From: Tetrahymena elliotti 4EA
Taxonomy: Eukaryota; Ciliophora; Oligohymenophorea; Hymenostomatida; Tetrahymenidae
Direction of reading: 5' to 3'
Length of the DNA: 64,000 nucleotides
NCBI GenBank assembly: GCA_000231825.2
Contig: JH720327.1
Location: forward strand, 146,937 to 210,936
The notes beneath the pieces are model-generated. The model worked only from the letters and a program-made list of their open reading frames with translations, was not told where the DNA came from and ran no database searches. A program made the position numbers and the translations under genes. The stretch's first letter is position 1; every line of letters starts with the position of its first letter. Positions 13,601-27,100 of this stretch are shown here, in pieces.

Positions 13601-14836
13601 AATTGTTAAAAGTGATTTAAGCTTCATTAAAAGTATTGACTGTCACTTAAGTGAGATTTTCAATAAAAGGCCCTTCTAAATTTTCTCTAATTTTAATATC
13701 CTTTCTATTGCTAATTAGGTCATTTATCTATTCATTGTATATCTCATAATAGCTTACAGATATTTTAAAGCTTTGAATTTCCTTTGTCTATTGAATTTCA
13801 TTAAGTTATTTGAATAGATTCTCTAAAACTCTTGGTTGTATACCTGGATTTGTCTATGTTCCTGTCATGGTATAAGTTTTACCAGCTCCTGTCTAGCCAT
13901 ATGCAAAAATGCAGGCATTCAGACCTGTAATAATAATAATAATAATAACAAATTTAATTAGAACTCTAATAATATCTTTTTAAAATCAAAAGGTGGAATA
14001 GATTGAAGAAATTTCTTTAAATGTAAATTGATTGATTTATTCCAATAGATAATGAATGCCTTTTGCTTATTATTTGTTAATATTAATATCTTTATTATTT
14101 AATGATTGAATTTAGTTGATTTATTGAAAACTCTTTGTTATTGAATGAATGAGAAGATAAAAATTTGATTGAATTAAAAAAATAGTTGTTAAAAATTTTA
14201 GCTGACTTAGTTTGATTAAAAGAACGATTTATCTATTTATTTTATGGTAAGATTCGATTGATTTTAATAAGTAAATTGAATTGATTTAAAATGTGATGAA
14301 TTAAATAGAATTTCTTAATATGTTGATGGAATATTCTAACGACAAAAGTTGTTAAATGAAGTTCTTGGAATAGAGCTGTTATTATTTTTGGAGTACTTTG
14401 AGCATTATTTTTTATCATTAAATCTTATTGGTAATTAAGCCTGAATCTACCAAACTTTTTAACAAGAAATTGAGGGTTCTAAAATTTTGAATTATTTACC
14501 TTTTAGACAGTAATTGAGAACTGGAGTACCTATTTCTTTGAATACGTAGTCTTGATCCTTGTCTTTTGTTGCCACCTTATCGAAGCTGTATGTTTGAGAC
14601 TTAAGCTCATTAGAGTAGTGTATACGAATCTAATTGTTTTCAACAATAACAGGATCTGCTTAAACCCTTTGGGATTCGTTTAATGAGTTGTCCCTGATTC
14701 TAATCATGACTTGTATATTCTCTGGACTGCTAATTACATTCTAGTGATGATGGTTGGCCTTCATAGGAGAAGTGCCTGCATAACTAGTGACAGACTAATT
14801 CAAGATCTGTGTGGAATTCAGACTGTTTTTAAACAT
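10642..14836 (-). CDS. Kinesin heavy chain with N-terminal motor (kinesin-12/KIF15-like, tentative)
   Basis: Ten exons on the minus strand: 14500-14836, 13549-13924, 13301-13443, 12858-13248, 12726-12804, 12142-12560, 11797-12086, 11678-11750, 10867-11563, 10642-10809; 990 residues. The motor occupies roughly residues 30-385. It has P-loop GQTGAGKT (about 122-129), switch I SSRSHSIFT (about 236-244), switch II DMAGSER (about 265-271, Leu to Met) and SLFEFSKVI/NSKLTHILKD near its end. Long Gln/Lys/Glu coiled coil follows to about 680, then a less coiled tail. The YSFDKVA segment and N-terminal motor resemble kinesin-12. The expected role is plus-end motility on microtubules. The 575-nt intron splitting the motor just before the P-loop (13925-14499) is long for this gene. 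The start is the first ATG in frame. Confidence 0.9.
13928..13949. repeat. (TAA)n microsatellite inside the long kinesin intron
   Basis: About seven uninterrupted TAA units just upstream (minus-strand sense) of the acceptor of the kinesin P-loop exon. Confidence 0.8.
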
Positions 14837-15955
14837 GTCCTATTTATTTCCTTATAATTTCACTATAGTGGATTATTTATTCCTTTTTTACTGTTTTTTA
14901 TTAACAAATCTTATATTTTCTTTTAATTATTAATTTTATAAGATTGATTAATTCTATCAAAATCTTTGTTCGTGCATTCAAATTAAACAAAAAAAACAAA
15001 GAAAGAAAGACAGACAGACTCTTGTGTTCCTTTTTCTTATTTTTGATGTAACAAGAAATAAGAAAAATATTTATTCGTACAAACAAACAAAGACAATATT
15101 CTATTGTTTGCCACATTTTCTTTATCAATAACAAAAATCTAATAAAGTATTGAATTTTCAAAATTTACCAGCTAGTTTTTGCATTTTTTAACAATACAAT
15201 TTTTTTAAATTTTTTGGGAATTGAGCGAAGAAAATTGAGTTTTTTTTTTTGAATAATTATTGATTGAATTTGTTTGTCTTAGCAACCATATAAATTAGAA
15301 AATCCCAAACAAAAACACATCAATTTTATAATATTTTGATAAGTAAATAAAAGTTATTACTATTATTCTATTTGCAAATAAATATTATAAATAAAAATTT
15401 AATTTTCACTTTTTCTAAAACAACCAAACTATTTAAAAGAATTTCATAACTTTTTTAAATCTATTTCTTAGTTTTCTTTTTCATATTTTTCAAATAATTT
15501 TCAAATAAGTTTTCCCATTAACTCATTTAAAATTAAACCTAACTATTCTTTAAAAATTTCCATCTGCGAGGATTGATCCCATCTAAAATCACAAATTTTT
15601 TTTGTTTTTTCTAAAATAAATTTTATAAATAAAATTCTATTTCACAAGCACAACTTAAATACCTAAATCCTCTTAAAAAAAATACATTTTTTGAAAATGA
15701 AAAATAAAATTGAATTTACTTTTATTTTCTTGTTACTGTTGGTATTTTTAGTTAAAATATTAAAATTAAATTAAAATAAATATTTTATTTTTGTCAAAAA
15801 AGAAAAATAAAAAAGAAAACATTTTTGAGCATTTTTTTGGTTATTTTAAAAAATAAAATATTTATAAAAAAAAAGCTATTTCTTTTTGGATTCAAAATCG
15901 TTTGTGATATATTAATAATATAAAGTTCATATTTATATTAAAGCAAATAATTAAA
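14837..15955. other. Intergenic region between divergent genes
   Basis: About 1.1 kb upstream of both the kinesin (minus) and the secreted cysteine-rich gene (plus), so both promoters should lie here. No gene recognised. A locally GC-richer patch at 15560-15590 stands out but does not fold as a tRNA. Confidence 0.5.
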
Positions 15956-16675
15956 ATGAAAACTGTTTTTTAGATATTTTTAGCTATTTTATATGGGTTG
16001 TAGTTTATTAAAGCCTGCCAACTGAGTGGATATGAGAGCGGGATTTGTGTGTCTTCTAAAGATTATATTAACAATATTAATTTTTGCTAAGATTATCTTT
16101 ATTCTGAAATATGCATTCCTCTTAAAAGGGTAAATCCATATTTAAAGTGTTAGTTCGATTGATTGTTTTATCTTTTTTTGTAAAAAAACTAGGTTGTATG
16201 GCCAAATTATACTACTGAGTAGAGAGATTTATACATCAAAGATGTTTTTATTAAGTAAATAGAATAAAGATTGATTGCTGAAATAAGCAAAGGGTATTTC
16301 TTTTAATATCAATTTCATCCTATTTTAAAATATTTTGGATATTTAAAAGTGCTAGTGTAACTCTGCTTTACAATAAATCATGTTACAATGCATACAAACG
16401 ATTTTTATGCTAATGGAATTTTCCTCCCTGCGACATTAAATGTATAAATTATATTATAAAATAAATTTATCTTTCATTTTTTAAATTTAAAGTGGATAAA
16501 ACACTCGCTGTTTGCATGAATTAATGTACTACATATTATAAAGCTTGCTAAGTAATCAAAAATTAAATTAAGTCTTGAATTAAATATTTTCTCCTTATAA
16601 TAAATAAAGAGTGATTCAACAAGTTGCGAACTTTCTTATTAGCAAATAAGTCCAGGCTTAGACTCTTCATGCTGA
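15956..16675 (+). CDS. Small secreted cysteine-rich protein with Frizzled-CRD-like spacing
   Basis: Five exons (15956-16129, 16193-16293, 16350-16441, 16493-16551, 16610-16675) join in phase to 163 residues. The N-terminus is a clear signal peptide (MKTVFQIFLAILYGLQFIKA). The mature part has about twelve cysteines. The segment CYNAYKRFLCQWNFPPC followed by CMNQCTTYYKAC resembles the FLCxxxxPxC ... CxxxC core of Frizzled-type cysteine-rich domains. No transmembrane segment follows, so it looks secreted and not a receptor. It could be an independently evolved cysteine-rich fold; the homology is tentative but the gene model is good. It lies 1.1 kb from the divergent kinesin gene. Confidence 0.75.
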
Positions 16676-17574
16676 AAGATACAACTGACATCAAAAAAAA
16701 GAAAGACATCTTCTAGTAGGCATAAAAATAACTTGAATTTTAACAACAAAAATATAAATTTAAAAGAAAATACTACTAATTAATAAAAAAATATATAAGG
16801 GAAATTAAAAAAAAAATGAAAGAGTACCTATTATTCATTATATAAATTTGTATTTGAGATTATATTCAAAATAAAAATTTCAGATAGATTCCAAATTTTA
16901 TCTCATTTAAAATTATTTCAAGTAATTACAAAATACTATGATTGATTGCATACTTTTTTCTTTACAAATAGTTATTTTCAAATATGTTTTAATAATGATT
17001 CATTTTGAAAAAAGCTATTAATTATTTAATATTAATATGAAAACAATAATATCTAGAGAAAAAAAACTTGATAATAGTTAAAAGTAAATTTTATATTATT
17101 AATGAAAATTCTTACTTAGTATTATTAAAAATGCTTTTATTTTGTTTATTTCTTTTTCAATGAATATCAAATGCCTTAAAACTATTAAAATGAGGAGGAA
17201 AAATATTATTTATTTATTAATGAATCTGTTGATAAATTAAAACTCTTATTTGCTTTAAAGTTTTGATTTTAATTGTTCATTTTTAGAATATTTTTAGTCT
17301 ATTTTTAAATATGAACCAACTAAAATTGTTAGAAGAAAAGAATTTAAGCATAGATAGATAAGAATATATAAAATAAATATGATGTGAGTTATTTAATATT
17401 AAGTAGTTACAATGTTAGAGATGAAATATTAGGAAAATATAAGGATTTATACAGAAATATTATAAGTTATATAAGTTAGTATTAATTAATTTAATTATAT
17501 TTTTTGATATTTATATAATAAATAGGTTTGGAAAAATGATAGTATTTATTTTGATGTCATGCTAAACTCTGTGT
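16676..17574. other. Intergenic region between convergent genes
   Basis: About 0.9 kb, AT-rich, no gene recognised. Confidence 0.5.
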
Positions 17575-19967
17575 TCACATTTCCTCCATTTGATTGTTCG
17601 AGAAAAATTTAAAGTTCATCATTTGAGATTGTTGCATACATTAATACTATTAGATCTGAGGTGATAGTTTGGCTTATTAATTATAGGTCTCAATTTAATT
17701 TTAATTAACAAACTTTTAAAAAGGAGAGCCTTCTTAATTTCTAAATACATTTTAGGGTTAAAAAGGTATCTATGGTTATTATAAAGATTGACCTTATGCT
17801 AAATATTATGCAAACATGTTATTTTAACTTTAGAAGTAGAATTAGTTAGAATTATTATTGAAAACAGGGACTTAAATATTATTTGCGTTGTTACCCATGT
17901 TCCCAAGAAAGGCTAACTAATTGTTCATTTACTAGTTAAGGTTATTATTACTCATAAATTAATTTTTATTTTAAGAGTTAAGAAAAGCTTGATTGTTGAT
18001 TTATTATTGTTATTGGCTTTTCATGAAGAAATCTCTCCCAAAAAGCATTTGTTCTTGCTCTTTTTTGAACTACAAAATTTATTCTTCTAATTTATAATGA
18101 AATAAATATTAAGTTTATGAATGAAAAATGTAAGAAAATTTACCATAAATTAATATATTTAAATAATTTTTAATTAATTTACCATTAATTATTGGTTCCT
18201 CTACTTTGTTTTGTTGGCCTTCATATTTTGAATTGGAACGACTACTTCTAAAATACTAAGCTAAGTCTTTGTTGCTATGTGATCTGTAGTTGATATTCTA
18301 TTATTTCTTAGGTTTATCTTACAAACTAAAACTCTTATTCAAAGTTCTGTCTGATATTTCATTTAGAGATAAAGATTGCGACAATTAAACACTGTTAGAT
18401 CTTTTAATATTTTAAGACTTATTTCCTGCTTGCTGGAAGTATTCGGCATGTTGTCCGAACCCAGAGCTATTTAAACTAACTTGACTGCTGTTCAAAGAAG
18501 CATTCTCTTGTTTTATTTATTTTTAGAACATAGATGGATCTAATGACTGATGCAAGTGAGTCTTAATTTCTTTAAAAAAATATTTATTTTTTGAATAAAT
18601 TTATTAAAAATTGTACTTTAAGATTAAGGAACTTTTTATAGATAATCAATATAATTAACACCTCCACTTTATTCTAATTGAGTGTTTGAATTTTGAAATG
18701 AAAAGTTGTTAATTCTTTCAACTGTTTCTTCATCAAGGATAGTAGATTGTTAACTCAATTAATATTGTTATTAAAGTTATTAATTCATTTCGTTCTATTC
18801 TATTTTAGGGGATGTGAACTTTTAGCTTGGTATTGTTTAAGGCTAACTCTTTTATTCAAATCCAGTTTGTTATTAAGTGTTATTTTAAGGCTGCATTTAA
18901 AAGTTCTAAAAACTATTATAAATCTATTACTGCTAGTTTTGTATATTTTAAGGAAATGCAAAGCCAACTTATTATGTTTTAGGTTATTCAAAAATGTTAG
19001 TAAAAAATTATTTATCGTTTTTTTAAAATTGATTTTATTTAATTTGCTAAGGCTGCTGTTGTTGCTAGTTAAATATCCAAGGCTGATTAATTGTATTTTA
19101 TTAGTTGAAATACTCAATATTGTTTTAGTTTTTATAACAGTTTGATTAGATTGAGCAGAACATATTTTATTCAATGTTTTTTTATTAGCTCCAATCCGAT
19201 TTTTGACTGCTTGGCTAGCTACTGAATTAGCCAAACTTATTAGAATCACTCTCGTTTGTGCTTGAAATAAAAGAAGTCACCTTTGGATCAAAAATGTTAA
19301 AATCAGAGTTTGTGGTATTTTAGCATTTGATTGGACTTTAATATAAACTGTTTGCTAGACTTAATCCAAGATTAGGATTTGTTTATCCCATTTTCATATT
19401 TATTCTACTTCTTAATTCCTACTCATTTTATTGTTACTAATACATCTCGTTAACAAAACTTTATCCTTTTTCAATTAAATACATTTACTGAGACATGTTG
19501 AAAAGATAAATATAATGAATGTTACCATAATTTTATTGCATATTTATGTAATTCAGTTGTTGATAATTAGGAATTTATTAGCAAGGAATGCTTGCTTAAT
19601 TTTATAAAGGTTGAGCAAAAAACTAGCTTTCAAAATTGTTTTTATATTAAGCGTTAAACTATGAAATCTTCTTTTATTTCACTTCCAAATTTTTCAGATA
19701 GGAAGCTTTTTAACTTAAAATGTGCTTGTCAAAAAACATGCCACATTCTGGACAAAAAAGCTTTTCCTCTATTTTAAATTCAAAAACAAAAATTGTTTTA
19801 AGATGAATCAATTAAATCAAATTTTTACTTGACAAACAGCAGTAAGTGCAAATCAGAGGAGAAGAAGGAGAGCATGGACATAGTCTGTAAACTTATAAAT
19901 CGCCATACTAAAATGAAGTTTAGTGGCAGAAAAAGCAAATTATATCTTCTTGCTCTTAAACAATCAT
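17575..19967 (-). CDS. Gln/Asn-rich protein with N-terminal RING-like or zinc-ribbon cysteine cluster
   Basis: Four minus-strand exons (19829-19967, 18617-19768, 18183-18569, 17575-18086) join in phase to 729 residues. The start ATG complements 19965-19967. Residues ~10-60 hold spaced cysteine pairs: ICFFCH, LCPCSP, CTYCCLSKEKLFCPECGMFF. This suggests a two-zinc RING-variant or zinc-ribbon fold. The remaining ~650 residues are extremely rich in Gln, Asn, Ser and Phe (for example NQQQQQPQQIKQ) with scattered FG and short SLN/SNS motifs, and no other domain. The composition is prion-like and suggests condensate, mRNP or pore-type interactions. A ubiquitin-ligase role is possible if the cluster is a true RING. 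Neither is established. The intron splitting the cysteine cluster (19769-19828) has clean GT/AG ends. Confidence 0.8.
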
Positions 19968-21178
19968 ATTAATACTAGCAAATGAAATTATTTTTTTTTC
20001 TACTAATTTGAAAAACTAATAGTCTTAATAATTTTTGCAGATTTTATCTTACTATTAAAATTTTTCCTTTTTAACATTTAAATGGAAAAAAACCCTAAAA
20101 TCCTATTGATCAATCATTTTGTAAATAGGGGGTTATCAATCTTCAAACTTAGAAATCAATTAGAGCTAAGAATCTATAATATTTCAATCAGTCAATCAAA
20201 TTAATTTATAAATTAGAAAATCATTCATTTAAGAGGCATTGACTTATTCAAAGTCCATTTGTTGAAATCTTTTTAAAATAATTAAAATATTCAGATTTAC
20301 TAATTAAATCAATTAGTTGCCATTTAAAATTTAGCATTAAATTCTCATTCAAAAATACAACAAAACAATTTTAAAAATAATTAATAAATCCAACAATTTA
20401 AAAAAAATATTAAATTAATGATAAACTTTTATGATATTGCTTTACAAAATTTTCAATTAAATGGCAAAAATAAAAATAATTAATTAAAAATCTCAACTAA
20501 ATGTTAAATTATTTTGAGCTGAATGTCTTGAAAATGAAATATCAGCATTAAGAAGAATAAAATGTTCTTTTGTTTTTCTGTTAAATAGAGTTTAAGATTT
20601 ATTTTGACAACAAAAATAAAAATATCGATTATTCAAAATTTCAACTAAATTTTAAATTATTTTTAACTTACAATATGATATTGTTTTCAAAAAATTATCA
20701 ATTAAATAACTAATAAAGATGCGATTGTTAAATAAAAAGAATAGCTAAGCAAGATTATGAAACATTATGATTCTAAATTGAAGATTTTATTTTATGGAAA
20801 AATACTAAGACAAAGTTAAAGCATGAATTTTTTATTTGTTCTGATTAATCAAGTTGATTCAATATTTTTTTTAATGATATGAAAGTTAGTTGATTTTTTA
20901 ACAAAAAATAATTAGAATGTTTTGAATGTTTTTTTGGAATAATTTTCCTCATTGTTATAAATCTCACAAAAAAGGAAAGATTTTTTAATAATAAAATATT
21001 CTAACATATATTTTTGATATAATTAAGATAGATATTAGATTTTCCGAAGACTTTTCTGATTAAGAAAATTTGGGGTAGGTAATTAATATTAAAATAGGAA
21101 GAAATAAAAGATAAAATTTATTTATAAATAAGATTGCGAGTAATTAATTTCTTTATAAAACATATTAGTTTAAGGAAA
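19968..21178. other. Intergenic region between divergent genes
   Basis: About 1.2 kb upstream of the zinc/Gln-rich gene (minus) and the Dicer-like gene (plus). No gene recognised; contains a diverged duplicated segment (20433-20710). Confidence 0.5.
20433..20710. repeat. Diverged duplicated noncoding segments
   Basis: Bases 20433-20465 resemble 20677-20710 (GATATTG...CAATTAAAT), and 20464-20520 resemble 20611-20669 (CAAAAATAAAAAT...CTCAACTAAA). The two elements occur in opposite order, so this is not a simple tandem array. Confidence 0.4.
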
Positions 21179-24100
21179 ATGGATTAAAATATTTAGAACA
21201 AAATCCCAGTTAATTTGGGAGATCTTAGCTTAGAAAAGAAGCAAATATTTACATCTGAAAGAATACAAGATATTAGCAGTATTATGAAATAGGAACAATC
21301 GTTTAATATTTCAGATTCTAACATATTAACATAATCTCATCATGCTAAAATTGCATAAATACCTAAATATATTTATTAAAGTTAGCAAATTCCTGAAGAG
21401 AGTATTCACGTTTTGGACGAAGTAAGTATAGATGTCAAAAATTAATAAAATTTCAATTAGAATATGAATAAGTTAAATGAATAATGTATTACTTAGAAAT
21501 AAAACAATATTTCAGACAACTAAAATAATTATAATGTCCCCTCTATGCTTACAACATTTTAAGGAGGCATCCAGCCAAATATTTACCAATAACAAGCTTT
21601 AAATATCTAATTTTAATAAGGTTATGAAACTTAGAACAAACCAGTTTAAAATATCTCAAACTCTAGTGAAAGTTCTATTAAATCTTAATTTGAATATAAA
21701 GATTAAAGTCTTAAAGGAATCTATAGTCATAATTTAGGTAGCAGTAATTAACCTACAAATCTTTCAGCCAAATAAGATAGCATATCAAGTATTTAACAAT
21801 AAAACTATCTAAATAACTACTCTTAACCAATAAAAAAAATGAATGAATAAAATTAAAACAAAGAAGATTCTATTGAAAGTTCAATTTAATCTCAACCCAG
21901 AGCATAAGACTACAAAAAAGATTACTAATATGATTAACAAACAAGTAATTATATTTCTCCTAATATTTAATATAAACTAGATATGTAATCTCAAGTTTAT
22001 CAGTAGCAACCTTAAACTAACTTATATTTACAGCCTAATTAATATTAGAATAATTAAAATAATTAGTTTTAAAACTAAGAATAAAATTAAATTTAAGAAG
22101 TTTCAATTGAAAGCTCAATTTAATCTTAACCCAGAACATACTATAACAATAAAAAAGATGGATAATATGATTAATAAAAAATTAATGTGATTTCTTCTAA
22201 CAATTCATATAAACAAGATAATTAATTTAAAGTTTAGCAATAGCAACCTTAAACTAACTTATTACCACAACACAATGAATACTAGAATAATTAAAATTTC
22301 ATATAATATTATCAAAGTTCTAATTATTATTAACTAAATTCAAAAAATAGTTAACCAAATAATTTTGATTAAAGACAATAGGATTAAGATAAAAATTATC
22401 AGTAAATGATTACTGAGTAGATTCTATAAAATAACAATCAAGCAATTTAAAATTTAGCATAGGACTAATCTATGAGTTAAGGGAATGAAAATTAAAATGA
22501 TATTTCTTAAATTTTTGATAGAAAAACTTAATATAATAATAATGATTTGATCTATCAGTAATAGACTAATCCATATTTGTAAAACATTGAAGATATGAAG
22601 ACTAAATAATCTTAACTAACTAAACCTTCAAATAATATAGCGAATGATTTTTAATATCAAAATATTAATCAAAATATGAATAAAAATTTAAAGGAAGGTG
22701 GCTTTACTCCTAATAACTTAAAATAATTTATGGAATAAATTTTTTAATAGTAAAACAGTTAAATTTAAAATACAAACCTTAATCCTACCAAAATAAAAGA
22801 TTAATAGAGATAAGAATTTGAAAATAACCCCTTAAGCAAAGAACTAAATAATTCTTCAAGTATTAAAAGCTTAATTTCTCAAAATAACAAATAATAAAAT
22901 TTATAGCAGGATAAATCTTAAGAAAATGGCCTTTAAAATAATGACAAGGCTTAATATACTGAAACACCTACAAATCTTGTAAAATATTTTTGGATAGAAA
23001 GTCAAGTTAAAATTAATAAATAAATTATATATAGCCTATTCTAAATTAGGTTTAAGAAGAAACTTAAATTTAATTTTCTGATGAAGAAGAAGGGGAGGAA
23101 GAAAGCCAATTATTCCCAGATGAAAAAGTAAATGACTATTTATTGATTTATTTCTTAATTATGTTTTATTGATAATTATTTTAGGAGTAGGTACTTAATA
23201 TGATAAAAAATTAATTAAATGAGTCAGTGAGCTCTATTATAGAGGCTAAAGTAGATAACAATGACTCATTCATTTTACAGTACAAAGAATTATTTTTCTC
23301 AGAAAATAAAAAATAGAGTTCTCTTTTAAGTGAAAGCAAGAGTTTGAAAGAATTTGGCAAAAAAATAATATAATAAAAATAGTTAAAAAAACAATTTGTT
23401 GAAATTGAGCCTAGAGATTATCAAGAAGAAATATTTAAAAATGTCACTTAAAATTTTGGAAATTATATAGTATACTTAGAAACAGGAACAGGAAAAACAC
23501 TTGTGAGTTAAATGATTGCTCAATATACTCTCTCAGTATTCAAAAATTCCAAGGTATTTATTTACTTGTTTTGAGACATCAAATAACAATTTAAAAAATT
23601 AATTGATTTTATTTCACATTTCTTCAAACAATCAAATCAAAATAAAAAATTCATATGAAATTTATTAGAATAAATTAATAAACTTGGTAAAGTAGTACAA
23701 GCGCTTTAGAAAAGTGTTAGAAGCCAGCTTTTGCACTTAAATTTCCACTTTGAATTTAATTAATTTATTTGATTAAGTGATAATTAATATAATTTAGAAT
23801 AACTGAATGTTTGATTTTATAATTATTAGGTGGCATTTTTAGCAAACTAAGTTAATCTAGTAGAACAACAATACAACAATTTTCTGACATATTAAAGATC
23901 TATTGAAGAGTATTTAGTCAAATAAAATATTCAAAAAGAGATAAATCTAAATATTAACATTTCATTTTTCCATGGCAAAATGAATTTAGACTTTTGGAAT
24001 AGATCCTTTTGGTAAAAGAATGTTGAGTAGTCTCAGATTATCTTTTTTTCTTCTTAAGTTTTCTTAAACGGTTTAAGAAGAGGCCATTTCAATCTTAGCT

Positions 24101-27100
24101 AAGTATAAAAAAACTCAATTATCAGTTATATTTATCTTATCTTTTATAGTTTAAACTTATTATATTTGATGAGTGCCATAACGCTAGTAAAGAACATGCT
24201 TTTTCTCAGATCATGAAGGAATTTTACTTTCCGTAAATTTTTTATAAAATTACAAATCAAAAAACAAATAAAATATTTCTAAAAAACTAAAAAATAAATC
24301 TTAAAAAATTTTCAATTATTTTTTAAGTTAAATAAAATGAAACTTTGCGAAACTTAAATTATGATGTTTAATTTGATAAATAAAGAGTTTTTACAAAAAA
24401 ATAATTCAATAAAAGTAAAAACAAATGAATGAATTTCTATTTTTTTTTTATTGTTTTTTTTCAATTAAAATAAAATTTAGCTTTTTATTGAAGCATACAA
24501 ATATGATTTATTCTTAAAAACAATTCTCAACTTTGAAGGGAAATATTAGTGCTAAAATTTTTATAAAAAATAAAATTGTTTGCAAAAATATATAAATAAA
24601 TATAAATGATTTGATTTTTTTAATTTTTATTATAGAGCGAAGGAGAATAATATAGTGTAAAACAATATTCCTAATGTTATTGGTTTATCTGCTACTCCTA
24701 TAACTTAAGGAAATAAAGGAATATTTAATGTTAGAAAGGAGATGATAAAGTTGGCAAGTAACTTAGATTGCAAATTCGTCAACTACGATTTAAGAAAAGT
24801 AGATGCTTAGCTTAGAAATATAGAGTAAACTCAAAGGCTTTATGATGTTGATCTATATGAGAATCAATACTAATATATTGAATCAAATAACATCAAAGGA
24901 TTTGAAAATGCTTATGAAGTTTTGCAAAATCTGTATTGTCAATATCCTGAATTAAAATTACTGTACAATTAGCTCTAAGACATGAGTAGATAGGATAATT
25001 ATTTTAGTAAAATTTTCACTTAATTGCTGAGAAAAATAATCAATATTTTAGAAGAATATGTTATTATTCTTATTTATTAGATAGGTAAAATTTAATTTTT
25101 TGTATAAATTATTCTTAATTTACATTTTTTATTGCTTAGGTGTTTATGTAGTACAGTACCTTATTTATGATATTTTACAAGAGCTTAAAGGAGTTAATAT
25201 TACAACACCAAAGACTATTAATATGAAAAAATAGCTGGAAGATATTTTAGAATAGTTTTATTAACTATTTAAAAGTAAGTATAATGATATCAATACTCAT
25301 ACCAGTAATAAAGCACATACTTTGTTAAGTGTTCTTCAAAATAGTGAAGGTATTTCCCTTATCTTTTGCAATAGCAAAATTGTAGTCAAATATGTCACCA
25401 AGTTTATTTAAAGCATATTTAGTGATAAAATAAATCCAAACTAGAGTATTTGTGAATACATTATGGGACAAAGTAAATATTTTTTAGATTAATTCTTTTT
25501 GAAACATAAATTATTATTAATTTTAACAGGTGGCTAAAACAAAAAAGATCAAAGTGAAAATGAGTTAAAAATAATGAATGGCTCTAATAATTTTGAAATT
25601 TAGTAATTAAAACAACAAAGTATTTAAGAAGCCTAAAAAATTATTAGCCAAGACACTCAATTTAATTTAAAATTCTTTGAGCTAAAATAAAAATATTCCG
25701 AACAGCAAAAAATTGTTGAAAGATTCAGAAACAAACAATTTTAAATTCTAGTTAGCACTAGTGTTGTTGAGGAAGGATTTGATATCCCCTCTTGTAACCT
25801 CGTCATAGCTTTTAGCAAAATTATTAGTCAAAGATAATTTATATAAATGAAGGGAAGGGCCAGAGCAGAAAACAGTAAATTTTATGCCTTGGTTGCTGTT
25901 TGCAAAAATGTAAATTTTAATTTTAAATCTTACTTTTATCAATTATTTTTTATCATAATAAAATTAAATAGAAAATCTCCAAAAATCAAGATCAACATTA
26001 AAAAATGACTGACTTAATTAAAGAGGAATACTTAACACTATCTAAAATGACGAGAGATACATTTGAAGCAGAAAAATCTTTTTGTAAAATTTTAATTTAA
26101 ATTCTAATTGTTAAGTTATGTTAGCACTGATTCTCCTCTAGATACGCCTTTAAGACAATATCAAAGGAGGCTATTTAGAATGATTGATTATCTAGCTTGT
26201 TTTAATATGGCAATAATTAAATTTTGGTTTAATAAATTAACTTCAAACTTAACCATTTTGAAAAAATAATTTTATTAACAATAATAAAGAATTAAGTTAT
26301 GATGAAGAAGATAAATCAATGGACAATTATGAGAATTTCATAATTAAGGAAACAAATGCAAATGTGAATACATTTTGGGTTAAAGAGATAGTTAACTAGT
26401 TCTGTTAATCATTTTGTTATAATAATTAGTTACAGAATAAGTTCCCTATAATATTTGATTCACTCATGTAAATATTTTAAAATGCTGCTAGGTTTATTCA
26501 TTTTAATTTTTTTGATATAGTGCAGAGGGATCTAAATATTTATCACTTGTTGTTTTGCCATTTTAACTCTAAGCAAATATATTTTTGAATTCGCATAAAT
26601 TAAAAAATAAGAAGGAGGATGCTTAAAGATGTGCATTTATGTAAGCTGTCAAGAGCTTGTTAAATTATAGTATCTGATAAATTAATAAATTTTATTCAAT
26701 TTTAATAAATTTTTATTTTGAAAAAGAATATATTTCTAAAGAACTAAGACCAAGACATAAATCATATAAGAATTTCTATTTTGGAAGAGGCGAAGATGAT
26801 TACTATGTAGAATATTCTGATAAGTATTTTTCAATAATACAAAAATATATGCAAGAAGTCTTTGTAGGATATTTAAATGGAAAAAAGAAATAAATTGTTG
26901 TTTATAAAAAACTTTATACCCAGATAGTTGATAAAGTTTTTGTTTAAAATCAAAAAACTTTAGAAGATGAAGAACTCTTTTTCTATGCCTATGAAGTCAT
27001 TTTTAAAAGCTAGTAATTACACATTTAGGTTATCTATGATAAAAAGTATTTAGAAGATTTTGATCATTCTGATATCAAATTCGTTTATTAAAAATAAATT

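Noticed and set aside
14901..15161. Minus-strand 86-codon frame upstream of the kinesin
   Set aside because: Low-complexity Ile/Leu/Lys text in the promoter region; no in-phase link to the kinesin start.
15560..15590. GGATTGATCCC, similar to a Pol III B box
   Set aside because: No cloverleaf can be drawn on either strand and no A box at the right distance.
18747..19249. Plus-strand Leu-rich frame and a minus-strand frame in another phase
   Set aside because: Both overlap the Gln/Asn-rich exon of the zinc-module gene, which has the coherent reading and spliced continuity.
23006..23049. Reading exon 1 of the Dicer-like gene straight through into the next segment
   Set aside because: The through frame turns into Lys-rich text and meets TGA; a 44-nt GT...AG intron switches to the acidic frame that continues to the helicase.
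25748..25942. Minus-strand 64-codon frame
   Set aside because: Antisense to helicase motif VI of the Dicer-like gene.
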